From: Owenia fusiformis
Taxonomy: Eukaryota > Annelida > Polychaeta > Sabellida > Oweniidae
Assembly: GCA_903813345.2 (NCBI GenBank)
Contig: CAIIXF020000003.1
Location: 12,598,931-12,662,930, forward strand
Direction: 5' to 3'
Length of the DNA: 64,000 nucleotides
The translations under genes and the position numbers were made by a program. Shown here piece by piece: positions 21,705 through 32,161 of this stretch. The notes beneath the pieces are model-generated. The model made no database searches. It had not been told where the DNA came from and worked only from the letters and a program-made list of their open reading frames with translations. Numbering within the stretch: the stretch's first letter is position 1; every line of letters begins with the position of its first letter.

Positions 21705-24700
21705 AGAAAATGAAACAATGACAGTTAACTTCGACAATGAAAAACATCGATATAGATATAAATATTATTATTATATGTGCATATCAATAATGTAACTAAC
21801 TATAAAGGCATTATGCAAATTAGTGGTAACAAAATCAAAAAGACAGAAGGCATTATGAAAAAGTGAGTAATGACAATCAAAGACACCATTTACAAGAACA
21901 CCTCCAAAGATGCAATGCACAAAATTAATTTTTCTTCACATCATTAAACACAATCCGTAAGGTTTGGTGTCCAAATATCAACAATTCTGGAAAAGGAAAA
22001 TAACATTTATTTCACTTTGGTTTATTATAATCCTTCCCCTAGAGACATATAAAACATTTAAATGTCTCTGCCCTTGTAACAATTGTTTACATTGTTGGTT
22101 TACTGATACAAGTATTTCCAATGCAAAACGTCAATATTTTACAACTTATAAAATCGTAACTTTCAATTTCAATTTGTTTATTTCACAAAACACATTCAAT
22201 ATACATACTATTATACAATGAATGGGTGACACAAGGGTTTGTGTATATTCCCAAAATGGAGTAAATTGAATACAAAGTATGTTGGAGTGGCCACTCTGGC
22301 CTGTATTGAAATGAACTGAATATTATTTCAACAACTGTTGACATCATCACTGTTGCAAATGACAATCATTGAAATGTGGCGACAAACTGACACTATAAAT
22401 ACAGAGTACTTTTAGGAATGAATTAATGTAAAACTAGTATGCGCTACATACATGTACATACTACATGGGCAATGTTCATTTTTGCTTGACAATGTGCAGT
22501 ATCCTTTACCAGTAAATTCAATAGTTTCGATTCTGCCAGTTCTGAGGTTGCTTTTTAAGATGCATGTAACAATATTGCTACATGTATATAGTCCTGTAGT
22601 ATGTATTTGCACTATAATAGTATAATTATATGTTTTGTGCATAACTACATGTATTTATTGATTGAATGTTTGTACACCCAATTTTTGCATATTAGTGAAT
22701 ATGATTTGTGATATATTTATTTTTATAGAATTAGCAAATTATACTACCTCAATATTCATCTAATTAATTTCTAGGCTAACTATATGTTCTAATGATATGT
22801 TGCTAGAAAATGTTAAAATGATTAATTTGTTAAGACCCCGGGGGTTAAAACACCGGTTAAGACCCAATATACCAGTCCTGTAAAATCACTCCACCTTTTA
22901 GCACTTTTGCCATTTTTATACTTATACGTATTGCTAATTTTCAAAAAACGTCTGACAGGTTTGTTTCCAAACATTGATGCCTGCGAAGTATGGCATCATA
23001 CGTTTAGCCAACATAAGCTAGTTTCTCCGGTGCACTGAGGACTTAAGACTTATCTGAAAGGTCTATTACTTGTATTTTTAGTGATTTACATCGAAGAATA
23101 AATTGCTCTCTGTAAACTACATTGTACATCTATCTGCACCAGTCAAAAGTTATAAAAGAATATTTCTGGTTTTTAATGAACGTCGTGACAGCTTACAAGT
23201 AAATAAATATTTAATGTTTTAACATCTAGCATGTGAATGTTGTCTATTGAAATGGAGTATGTTGTCAGATGAATGTACCTGTAGCATAAAATAGTTCTAT
23301 CTAATAATTTGTGATAATAATGAAATATGCTTTTACAATAATTGACCTAGATTTGGCGATCCAAGAAATCCCCATGATTCAAACTTATACAACGACAATT
23401 AACGTTCGTGGGATAACCTTCTCACTTCATGTCACCATGGCCTTCAAAAGTGTCATAATATCAGATCATGTTGCTCTCGACTAGTTACTGAAAAACCTGG
23501 AGTTTTTAATGATAACTAGACGTTATGCAATCGATGCAATTCATGAGAAGTAACATCCGTTCAAAATGTCAATTTTTATATGCAAATGTTCTAATCAGAG
23601 ACATTATATGTCTCTGTTCTAATATACGCTTGGAGGATTGCTCACAGCCAGTTTTTCTTACCTAATGGTGTCACCGTGATAACCAGGAGAGATTAAACCC
23701 AGATTTACCTGTTAATATATTGTCCAACGAAATTAACAATGTTTTTAAATCGTCTATAAATTAAGTAACTACGGGAAATAATTGTCTATTTTTGCTTCAT
23801 ATAATTACATTTTGATACTCATCACACCTATCTCTGTCCCTGTCTTGTTAACACCTCTCTCTCTTTCTAATCAACGTCGCATCATTGCTCTTAACTACAC
23901 AGTCATTTGCGTAATAAAATATAGCAGCTGCAGCTACAAAGAACACCATAGATCAAAAACTTCACTATTAAGCCTAGACTATTAAGCTGTTGCTGAGATC
24001 TGCAAAAATCGTTGTTCACAATTTCGATTCTTTTCGTTCCAAAGAACCATTGTTTATCTAAAATGCAAACTAAATTCTCCATAAATATGAATAGGCTCTC
24101 ATTTACCACAAAACCATCACATGGTGTAACAATAACTGAAAATAATATCATAATTTAATTAAGTTGAAGTTGAAGTGTTCACACTGATGCAACTTTTGAG
24201 TCGGCTATCTTTGTCCAATGACTTTTAACGATAAGATTTCGGGTAAGATCGTTCAAGGAAACAGGTTCCAGTATCACATTCCTTTAATTTTTTCCAAAAT
24301 GTCCAAAGTTATTTAAATTATACATGTGTACAACACAACATGCAGTTTTTATTTACTATATATCGCCTGCGGGTCATCAGACGAACTTTCCAGTCTACGT
24401 GTTTCAAGAAAAATCTCGACGGATTGATGAGAGTCTCCGGAATGAAAACTGATCGCGCATTTAATTTGTACAATTAACAAGTTCACTGATCGCTCAAATG
24501 ACGGCTTTAAATATGTATGAACCTGTCAAATTATCAACGCATTTTCGAAGAAGTATATCTCGCTTAAGTGACATTGGGTGAATAATTGGGGGTGAGATTT
24601 ATATCAGTGTGTAGAAACTTGTCGGACGGTCCCCGGCGGTCAAGCTTTAACGTTTACAGCTTTTAAAGGCCCCATTCAAAGTTTGAAATGTAGTCTGATC

Positions 24701-25564
24701 ATTCAAATATTACTTTCATAACTTGAACAGTTCAGGCAAACGTTAAAATATTTCAGTCTTAAGTGTATGTATATGTAAACTTAAAGCATTTTTTTTAATT
24801 TGTAATGTCACGACGACACACAATAAATCAATATTGTTGGCCTACATATCAAAGTTGAATTTTTTATGTTTTAAAGTGTCTGTGCGATGCTCATGGGGTC
24901 AAAACTCAGATTATACATGTTTTAAATGAAGTAAACACCACTTACAAGTCAAACCATGGACTGTTCCTGTAAATCTTTCTCTAAATGTGAAATTTGATGT
25001 CCAATGTCAAGTGCCAATCATGACAGCACGATCAGAACAGGTTTTGAACATGTTGCTGGAGTTTATGATCTCCGAATGTGCTTATAAAGTGTCAGTGTAA
25101 TTGATTACCACTGCATTCAATGCAGTGCGGAAATGATTCAACTTTGACTACTTAGGAGCCACGATTTTTCCCCCGATGATCGAAAAATATAATACCTCAA
25201 TTAGAGCTCCCGACCCTGTGGTGCGTTTTCACAAAGCTAGTCGTGCAGAATTACGTTCTAGCCAGTCAGAATACAGTATAGAAACTTTACACGTTGAATT
25301 GATCCTGTTACATAACTCAATACTGTTTAAAATCTTACAACCCATCCTTGGTCCAAGGGTATTTCACTTCTTTAAGCATAAATGAAGTCCTTTGAAGAAG
25401 GATGCTTACAACCAATTGCAAATGGCATTGAACCATGAGGTGATTTGAGAAGTTTTTGAGAAATCCTTTCTGGCCAATCAGAACACAGTATAACATGGAC
25501 ACTTTTGAATTTACGTTCGAGTTGCATAACGCATTGGCGATTAAAATCCATAACGGTGTAAAAT
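21705..25564. other. P450 3' flank and intergenic sequence, no gene recognised
   Basis: AT-rich, with only short ORFs. Contains one copy (about 24015-24150) of a dispersed repeat that recurs near 28590-28725 (shared words TTTCGTTCCAAAGAACCAT and TTTACCACAAA). No convincing coding exon was seen on either strand. Confidence 0.55.
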
Positions 25565-25712
25565 AAATTATGTTCCCCTGGGGATTATGGTCCCCTTTCT
25601 TAAAGGCCCTTACTGGCCCTGATTGTGGATACAATAATAAGGGAAAGAGTTGTATTTAGGTCACCATATAAATCATTGGAATTTGATAGGACCACCTACC
25701 CTTTTACACCTG
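25565..25712. repeat. Dispersed repeat, copy A
   Basis: About 148 bp, containing GATTATGGTCCCCTTTCTTA, GGCCCTTACTGGCCCTG and CTACCCTTTTACACC. It is over 80% similar by eye to 30342-30492 in the same orientation. The second copy carries an extra AGTAGGACCATA. Confidence 0.75.
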
Positions 25713-25928
25713 TTCTGGTGACGTCATGTTTTTTCCGGGAAAGCTTATTTTGGCACTGAAAGACAATCAGATGAAGATGTGAGTCTGTTGGTATACTGTT
25801 TCTACCAACCAATACCCATTGAATCTATTTGTGTAAAGAAAAATGAATGAAAATTACCGAATTGGCACTTTAAATATTTATGTAGCCTTGATATATAGAC
25901 AACTTAACCACTTTTCTGCGTTTATGTA

Positions 25929-27685
25929 TAGAGTGGTCCAAAAACTTGGTTTTTGCAAGTTTTTGAAATCCGTTTTGAAACGACAATGACGTATTTTGTA
26001 TTGAGACACTGGTGGATATGCATTATAGAGGTATATCCAGAATTATGGCAATGTCTATACTTTCTATACATTGTCTATACTTTCTATACTTTCGATCTCC
26101 TTTTTCATACTATCTGCCTTCGACGTTTCTATACTTTCTATACTTTCGAACTGCTTTTACATACCAACTGCCTTTGACAAATCAGATGTCTATAGTTTCT
26201 ATACTTTCGAAATGCCCTTTCATACTAACTGCCTTTGACAAAGCAGATGTCTATAGTTTCTATACTTTCTATCTGCTATTTCCCATAACTGTCTTCGACA
26301 TATCAGATGTCTATACTTTCTATACTTTCGATCTGCTTTTTCCCATAACTGTCTTCGACAAATCAGATGTCTATAGTTTCTATACTTTCTATCTGCTATT
26401 TCCCAGAACTGTCTTCGACATATCAGATGTCTATACTTTCTATACTTTCGATCTGCTTTTTCCCATAACTGTCTTCGACAAATCAGATGTCTATAGTTTC
26501 TATACTTTCGAAATGCCCTTTCATACTAACTGCCTTTGACAAAGCAGATGTCTATAGTTTCTATACTTTCTATACTTTCGATCTGCTTTTTCCTATAACT
26601 GTCTTAGACAAATCAGATGTCTATAGTTTCTATACTTTCTATACTTTCGATCTGCTTTTCCCCATAACTGTCTTCGACGAATTAGATGTCTATAGTTTCT
26701 ATACTTTCTATCTGCTTTTCCCCAAAACTGTCTTCGGCAAATCAGATGTCTATACTTTCTATACTTTCGATCTGCTTTTTCCCATAACTGTCTTCGACAA
26801 ATCAGATGTCTATAGTTTCTATACTTTCGAAATGCCCTTTCATACTAACTGCCTTTGACAAAGCAGATGTCTATAGTTTCTATACTTTCTATACTTTCGA
26901 TCTGCTTTTTCCTATAACTGTCTTAGACAAATCAGATGTCTATAGTTTCTATACTTTCTATACTTTCGATCTGCTTTTCCCCATAACTGTCTTCGACGAA
27001 TTAGATGTCTATACTTTCTATACTTTCGATCTGCTTTTCCCCATAACTGTCTTCAGATGTCTACAGTTTCTATACTTTCTATACTTTCTATCTGCTTTTC
27101 ACAAAACTTTCTTTGACAAATTAGATGTCTATAGTGTCTATACTTTCTATCACATATTGTTGTTTTACAATACATTGAGGCAATTCACCAAAATCGAAAG
27201 TGACCAAGAAACTTATGACGTCACATATTGTTTTACAATGTATAGAAAGTATCGAAAGTATAGACATAGGGATTTCACCAAAATGTAAAGTATAGAAAGT
27301 ATCGAAAGTATAGACATAGGGAATTCACCAAAATGTAAAGTATAGAAAGTATCGAAAGTATCGAAAGTATAGACATAGGGAATTCACCAAAATCAAAAGT
27401 ATAGACAGTATAGAATGAAAGTATAGACATGTATAGACTTTAGAGAGTCCAATCGTCTAGGACTGAAAAAAGTATCATTTAAAAAAAAGCAGTTCGAAAG
27501 TATATAAAGTATAGAATATGCCATAATTTTGGATATGCATGGCATTATAATACATTTTAACTTATGATAAACCAAATTGAATATAATTGAATTTCATATC
27601 CACTGGTATATAATGTAACATGTTTTCATCAATGAAATCAATGTTTATTTTTGAAATACGAGTGTCCATTTTTTGGACCACCCTG
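25929..27685. mobile_element. Mariner-like inverted-repeat element containing a minisatellite
   Basis: Ends GAGTGGTCCAAAAACTTGG and (inverted) AGGGTGGTCCAAAAAATGG match the TIR of the mariner remnant at 5530. Inside these ends a second inverted layer (CCAGAATTATGGCA near 26036 versus TGCCATAATTTTGG near 27520) surrounds the repeat array. The array changes strand near 27180-27240, so the element is a very long imperfect hairpin. A TA duplication is not clearly preserved. Confidence 0.65.
26046..27150 (+). repeat. Minisatellite, 60-bp and ~70-bp units
   Basis: Core unit: CAGATGTCTATAGTTTCTAT, ACTTTCGATCTGCTTTTTCC, CATAACTGTCTTCGACAAAT (60 bp, for example 26304 to 26364). Longer units add one TATACTTTC. 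About 14 units are present. Because 60 is a multiple of three, long apparent ORFs (SFYTFYLLFPITVFDKSDVY) run through it, but these are repeat artefacts. The inverted, shorter array at 27240-27420 reads GAAAGTATCGAAAGTATAGA. Confidence 0.9.
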
Positions 27686-28246
27686 TGTGTATGTAATGCG
27701 TTAGTGTAAATTTCTACTTTACAATATATGTTTGCAATGACTAAATTATTATTTGAAATAAATTCACAATTTTTGGAACAAAAAGCCCTTCAAAATTATT
27801 TTTTGTAATTAAATTGAAAAGCTTTACACACCAGTTGGAAACATTGGGCAAGATCATAAAATGAGCCAATGTTGTTTAAACTCTATACGGGGCCTTTAAA
27901 TTAGCTTAGATTTTTTATATTGATAAGTACAGAAACCTAGTGTGGAAAGTAGGAAAATATATACGGAGTAATAGATACAATGAATATGAATGTCGTATTA
28001 CGTTCCTACAATTTGAAACCCATGATTAGTCGTAATTAATCATCTAACCCCAACATTAATTGTATCAATCAATGTCAATATTACAGTGAATACGCCACTT
28101 GAAATTATTGATTTAAAAATATGTGGTTTGCGGTAAGGCGGCTTTTTGAATCAAGTTGTCTGCCTTCAAAATTGATTTATCATGATGCAATTTGGAGCAA
28201 TGACTTAAACAGGGCCCGTTTGTGTTTTTCTGCGAACACACATTAA

Positions 28247-28447
28247 TCTTATGATAATGATAGAAATCAATGCAATATGATTAGAACTCAACTTAATGAC
28301 ATATGCGAATTGACGAGAAATCAGAATTAGCAATGCACTATTTCTCTATCCCTGTTTCCATTAATCAAAACAAGAATTGAATTTAATGGGGGATTATATT
28401 AGATCGAAAACATTACAAAAATGGTGTTGCTGGTTAATCCGCATTAT
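28247..28447. repeat. Repeat unit duplicated at 29519-29731
   Basis: Shares AATGATAGAAATCAATG, TCCATTAATCAAAACAAGAA and GGTTAATCCGCA with 29519-29731 in the same orientation. The TTAA-flanked tRNA-carrying element (28744-29227) lies between the two copies. Confidence 0.7.
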
Positions 28448-28879
28448 TGTGTAAAATACTTTGAGTACTGTAGCTAGGATAGCGCTACAGTCGAAAAATA
28501 ATAGATAAACCTTTGGGTAAACCATGAGCATCCAAGCCCATGGGTAAACATAATAGATCTTTCAAATGAGGAGGTGTTAACATTTCGAGTTTTTTCGTTC
28601 CAAAGAACCATGGTTTATCTGAAATGCTATGAAAATTCTGCATATTTCTGCATAAATATGAAAAGGCTCATTTACCACAAATCCATATACCTGGTGTAGC
28701 AACAATTGGAAATGATATTATAATTTATCTTATCAATTTTTAAACCTGCACATCGCTCCAAAACGCAATATGTTGACATATATTGTTTTTACACTTTCAA
28801 GCTCTAATATAAAGTTTATGTAAATAAAAAAAAAAATTTCTGCGTAATAAGAACAATCATTTAGTTAAAAAAATAAAAA

Positions 28880-28950
28880 GGCGGGTGTGGGATTCGAACC
28901 CAGGCCTCCCGCGTGCTAAGCGAGGACTCTACCCCTACACCACCGTGTCC
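28880..28950 (-). tRNA. tRNA-like gene, Gly-type body with AGC (Ala) anticodon, inside mobile element
   Basis: Minus strand, 71 nt, aligned by eye to metazoan tRNA-Gly(GCC). The Pol III A box (TGGTGTAGGGG) and B box (GGTTCGAATCC) are intact. The anticodon arm CTCGC-TTAGCAC-GCGGG has five pairs and anticodon AGC. A run of Ts follows the 3' end (CTTTTTATTTTTTT). The acceptor stem pairs badly, so a functional charged tRNA is doubtful. It may be a tRNA-derived promoter module or pseudogene. Confidence 0.6.
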
Positions 28951-28992
28951 TAGTGAAGCGTGGATGTAATTAAACGCTACTTATTTTGAATG

Positions 28993-29184
28993 CTATGATT
29001 CGGAAGTGACGTCACGTTCTTCATTTAGAAACCTTTCCAAAATCATATCGCCGGCACCGATCGAAGCAAATTCAATGAAAAATCTTTGAAATGACACATT
29101 TATCGTAAGTATTTCTACACAAGATTTGCCCCATTTGTTCATCATTCTATAATCTTTCATTAAGCTCAAAATGATAAACTTCAC
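28993..29184 (-). CDS. Conserved 63-codon ORF of the TTAA element, copy 1
   Basis: Encodes MKFIILSLMKDYRMMNKWGK and so on, ending RDVTSES. The same peptide with two substitutions is encoded in copy 2 (37309-37503). Only about four base changes separate the copies over this stretch, so conservation may reflect recent transposition and not selection. Family not recognised. It may be non-coding. Confidence 0.3.
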   Translation of the reverse strand: MKFIILSLMKDYRMMNKWGKSCVEILTINVSFQRFFIEFASIGAGDMILERFLNEERDVTSES

Positions 29185-29518
29185 CCCCGAAACAACCCAA
29201 GATTGCGTTTCGGAGGGAAGTCCAGCTTTAAGTTTATATTAATTTGGACATCGGGGAGTCTTAAGTTGATCACTTAATTAGCTAGAAAAGCATAATTAGC
29301 TTAATACGCTTAATTAGCTAGATACGCTTAATAAGATACGGGCATCAAGCTAATTAGTACGACCACCCAATATAAAAACCTAATTAGCTTAACTTGATTA
29401 AGTGCATACTCACATTCTCTGCTTATTAGTACAATTAGAAACATTTTAAAAAGAAAAGTGTGTAATACAGGGAGGAGGGAGGGAAATAAAATAAAGTAAT
29501 CCTACCTCCCTAGCAAAA

Positions 29519-29731
29519 TGATAGAAATCAATGTAATATTATTAAAACTCAGAAGTTGATGATGTATGAGGATTGAGGTGACATCAGAATTAGCGATACA
29601 TTGTATATCTATGTCGTGCCTGTCGGTTTGTTTCCATTAATCAAAACAAGAACTGAATTTCATTCAGGGGTTATATTAGATCGATTTAAACATCACAAAA
29701 TAGTGGTGTGGGTTAATCCGCACTATTATGT
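29519..29731. repeat. Second copy of the 28247-28447 repeat
   Basis: See 28247-28447: same order of conserved words, ending with CGCACTATTATGTG. Divergence is around 20% by eye. Confidence 0.7.
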
Positions 29732-29796
29732 GAATAACACATCCAGTGAATACTGGAATAACACTAGTAAAGTCAAAACATAATACTAGTAACCAA

Positions 29797-29990
29797 ACAT
29801 AGGCGTAGCCAGCTTTCAGTCAGTGCGATCGCCCAAAAATTAGGTTTTCAGTCGGGGGGGGGGGCAATCGTGGCAAAAGCGAGCCAAAAATTATATTTTA
29901 TTTAACATTTGTTATGAATTTTACTTTGAACTTTATACAAAAAGCATTTTAAAGCCTTTTTCTTCTATCTAATGGTTCTATTTTTATTGG
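29797..29990. repeat. Dispersed repeat GCGTAGCCAGCTTTCAGTCA, copy A
   Basis: Shares GCGTAGYCAGCTTTCAGTCA, GCGATCGCC, CAATCGTGGCA and CTAATGGTTCTATTTTTATT with 53862-54085 in the same order and orientation. Contains a poly-G tract. Probably the 3' portion of an interspersed element of unknown class. Confidence 0.7.
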
Positions 29991-30117
29991 TTATGTGGAT
30001 GTGCCAAACCAAAGTATTGCCGTGGTCACATTTGGTCCGATCTTCATCACAGGTGTAAAAGGGTAGGAGGTCCCATTAATTTATGGTCCTACTCTCTTAT
30101 TTAAAATTACTTATTAA

Positions 30118-30182
30118 TGCCTGGGGGCTTTATATAAAAAACCTCCTACCCACGTACCCTCGTACCCACGTACGTGGGTCCT
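30118..30182. repeat. Left arm of a 1.6-kb-spaced inverted repeat
   Basis: CCTCCTACCCACGTACCCTC and the following bases (to about 30182) are an exact inverted match over at least 42 bp to 31746-31788, with imperfect extension. The arm itself contains the palindrome CCCACGTACGTGGG. Confidence 0.85.
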
Positions 30183-30341
30183 GACCCAGTCTTTAAAGAG
30201 TTAAATTTTTAAATGTTTAAAACATTATTCAATCTCAGTTTATCCTGAATTATAGATGAATTTATGCATCCATATGCCTTTATTTATAGGTCTGACATCT
30301 CTCTAGTAAAATAAAATAAAGCCGGTGTGAAAGAAATTATG

Positions 30342-30492
30342 GTCCCCCAGGGATTATGGTCCCCTTTCTTAACGGCCCTTACTGGCCCTGGTTGCGTATA
30401 AGATAATGAGGGAAAGAGTTGTATTTAGGTCACCATATAAATCAATGGAGAGTAGGACCATAATTTGATAGGACCTCCTACCCTTTTACACC
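30342..30492. repeat. Dispersed repeat, copy B of 25565-25712
   Basis: Same conserved words as copy A (GGATTATGGTCCCCTTTCTT, CCTACCCTTTTACACC). A fragment of the same family, GTGTAAAAGGGTAGGAGGTC, is inverted at about 30053-30072. Confidence 0.75.
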
Positions 30493-31745
30493 GGAATTGC
30501 ATAAATGTTCATTATTTTTGAGCTATTTGATTTATGTTTTTGATATGTCGAAATGTTTTTTGTTGATCTGGCAGTCTTACCTGTATAACACATCAGTGCT
30601 GATTAGCAATCTCCTAGCCTTCGTTCAGTGCAATCCGTGCCTCCTGTTACCTCATGCAGGTTGTAAATGTCCCGGGAAGTTTACCCTTGTCCAAAAGTTG
30701 ACATCTTTTTAAAAATATATTTCTTAGAGTTTCCAACCAATTAAATTCACCACATTTTATTAGATGTTTATTTCAAATGTTATTAGAATTCATTCTTACG
30801 AATATTATACGTTATTAACGTATGTTAGTCAAAGATTTGGTGTCGTTGTTGTCCATTGTATTCACGTTTTACGCGCAAAAAGCTAGAAACTACAAAGCTG
30901 AACTTTTATCATTCAAACCAGTTTTACATCAAATCATTGTCAAAATAAAACTCTACTCTTCATATTACCTATGGATCAAACGGCCATGAATAATGTCGAA
31001 GTTTACAAAACCAAACTTACACTCCCCTGCATAAGTTTGGCAACTCTAACTTTTAATTCCATCTAAATGATTCACTGAACTAGTGCGCACAATTATCCTT
31101 AAATTGTGCCAAAAAGCGATTAAAAACGAATATAGCGAATCCTTCTACTTTTCAAATATTTCGTTATTCAATTGCGCCACGGTTAAACAGAAATGCAGCC
31201 TTTATTATTCCTTGAGATCGTGTGAATTGATCACTCTATCACTTTGTATCTCCAATTCTGATGTTAAATTAAATAAAAGACATAAGACAAATTACACGTA
31301 TAGTTCAAATCTGTCGTGCAAACAATGAATACTTGTAATATCGTTTGAAAGAATAAAAAGTATATGTGATAAAAATCGAAACTACAGGGTGTTAAAAAAC
31401 AGGACCGATGAAAAGTTGAATAACTTCGTCAATCCAGAATCATTCAGGTCATTCGATGTGAATTTTGTTGTGAAAGTTTGACCATATTCTGCTCATGGAG
31501 TCAAAAACTACAGCACTTTACAACACATGCCCCGTGGCCAATTTGCGCCAAGCAATAGATTGGTTGTACACTGTAAGACTGCCCGATCAACAAAAAATCG
31601 CTTCGATATATCAAAAACAACACTCAAATAGCTCAAATGAACATTATGCAATGCCGGCTTTATTTTATGACGAGACAGATGTCCGATCTAGAAATAAAGG
31701 CATATGGGTACATAAATTCATCCATAATTAAGCATACATTGCATA

Positions 31746-31810
31746 CAGGACCCACGTACGTGGGTACGAGGGTACGTGGGTAGGAGGTTTTTTATACAAA
31801 GCCATGCCTG
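31746..31810. repeat. Right arm of the 30118-30182 inverted repeat
   Basis: CAGGACCCACGTACGTGGGT and onward is the exact complement of the left arm. It runs directly into the large GC-rich foldback at 31804-31955. Confidence 0.85.
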
Positions 31811-31955
31811 GGTCACATTTGATCCGATTCATCGGCCGGCGCCCGGCCGATTGAGTATCCTGTTCACAAATGTATTCAGTTTTGAACAGAATACTCAATC
31901 GGCCGGGCGCCGGCCGATGAATCGCAGCAAATGTGAGCAAATGTGACCCAGGCAT
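31804..31955. repeat. GC-rich foldback hairpin
   Basis: The outer arms read TGCCTGGGTCACATTTG and its inverse. The inner arms hold ATCGGCCGGCGCCCGGCCGA, itself palindromic, and ACTCAATCGG words. The central loop is about 17 nt (ACAAATGTATTCAGTTT). Related to the small palindrome at 3761-3784. It lies about 200 bp upstream of the PGRP signal-peptide exon and so could fall in its promoter. Confidence 0.85.
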
Positions 31956-32161
31956 AAAATCCATGTGTTTTAATGCATTGATACCTTCAACATGCAACGT
32001 TTATTTAAGTTTCAGATGACTCAAGGTATTGGTCGGTGTGTAAACTAAGCTACTTCACAACGTTTTTGTGAGGAGTGTTTGATAAATCACTGAGATAAGC
32101 AACAAGTTCAATGAAACCTACAAAAGGTTTGCCTTTTAGCATATTGAAGCAGGTATCAACA

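Larger units (their letters stand above)
28744..29227 (-). mobile_element. TTAA-flanked TIR element carrying a tRNA-like gene and a conserved ORF, copy 1
   Basis: Bounded by TTAA at 28740-28743 and 29228-29231. The left TIR is ACCTGCACATCGCTCCAAAA, then CGCAAT; the right end is a diverged inverse. The interior holds the minus-strand tRNA-like sequence at 28880-28950 and, on the minus strand to 28993, an open frame ending GAGDMILERFLNEERDVTSES-like. About 98% identical in the ORF part to copy 2 at 37269-37759, which lies in the opposite orientation. The TTAA target suggests piggyBac-type mobilisation; no transposase is present. Confidence 0.75.

Noticed and set aside
26012-27288. Long ORFs (175, 123 and 160 codons) with SFYTF/LLFPITVFD repeats
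   Set aside because: They are translations of a 60-bp minisatellite whose unit is a multiple of three, with no domain and no splice context.
25929-27420. Tandem direct repeats as a possible CRISPR array
   Set aside because: Units are contiguous without unique spacers and the genome is eukaryotic; it is a minisatellite.
31495-31731. 78-codon ORF beginning MESKTTALYNTC downstream of an ACAGGGTGTTAAAAAACAGG phrase
   Set aside because: Possibly a fragment of a mariner-type element, but I could not find a matching opposite end or a convincing transposase motif.
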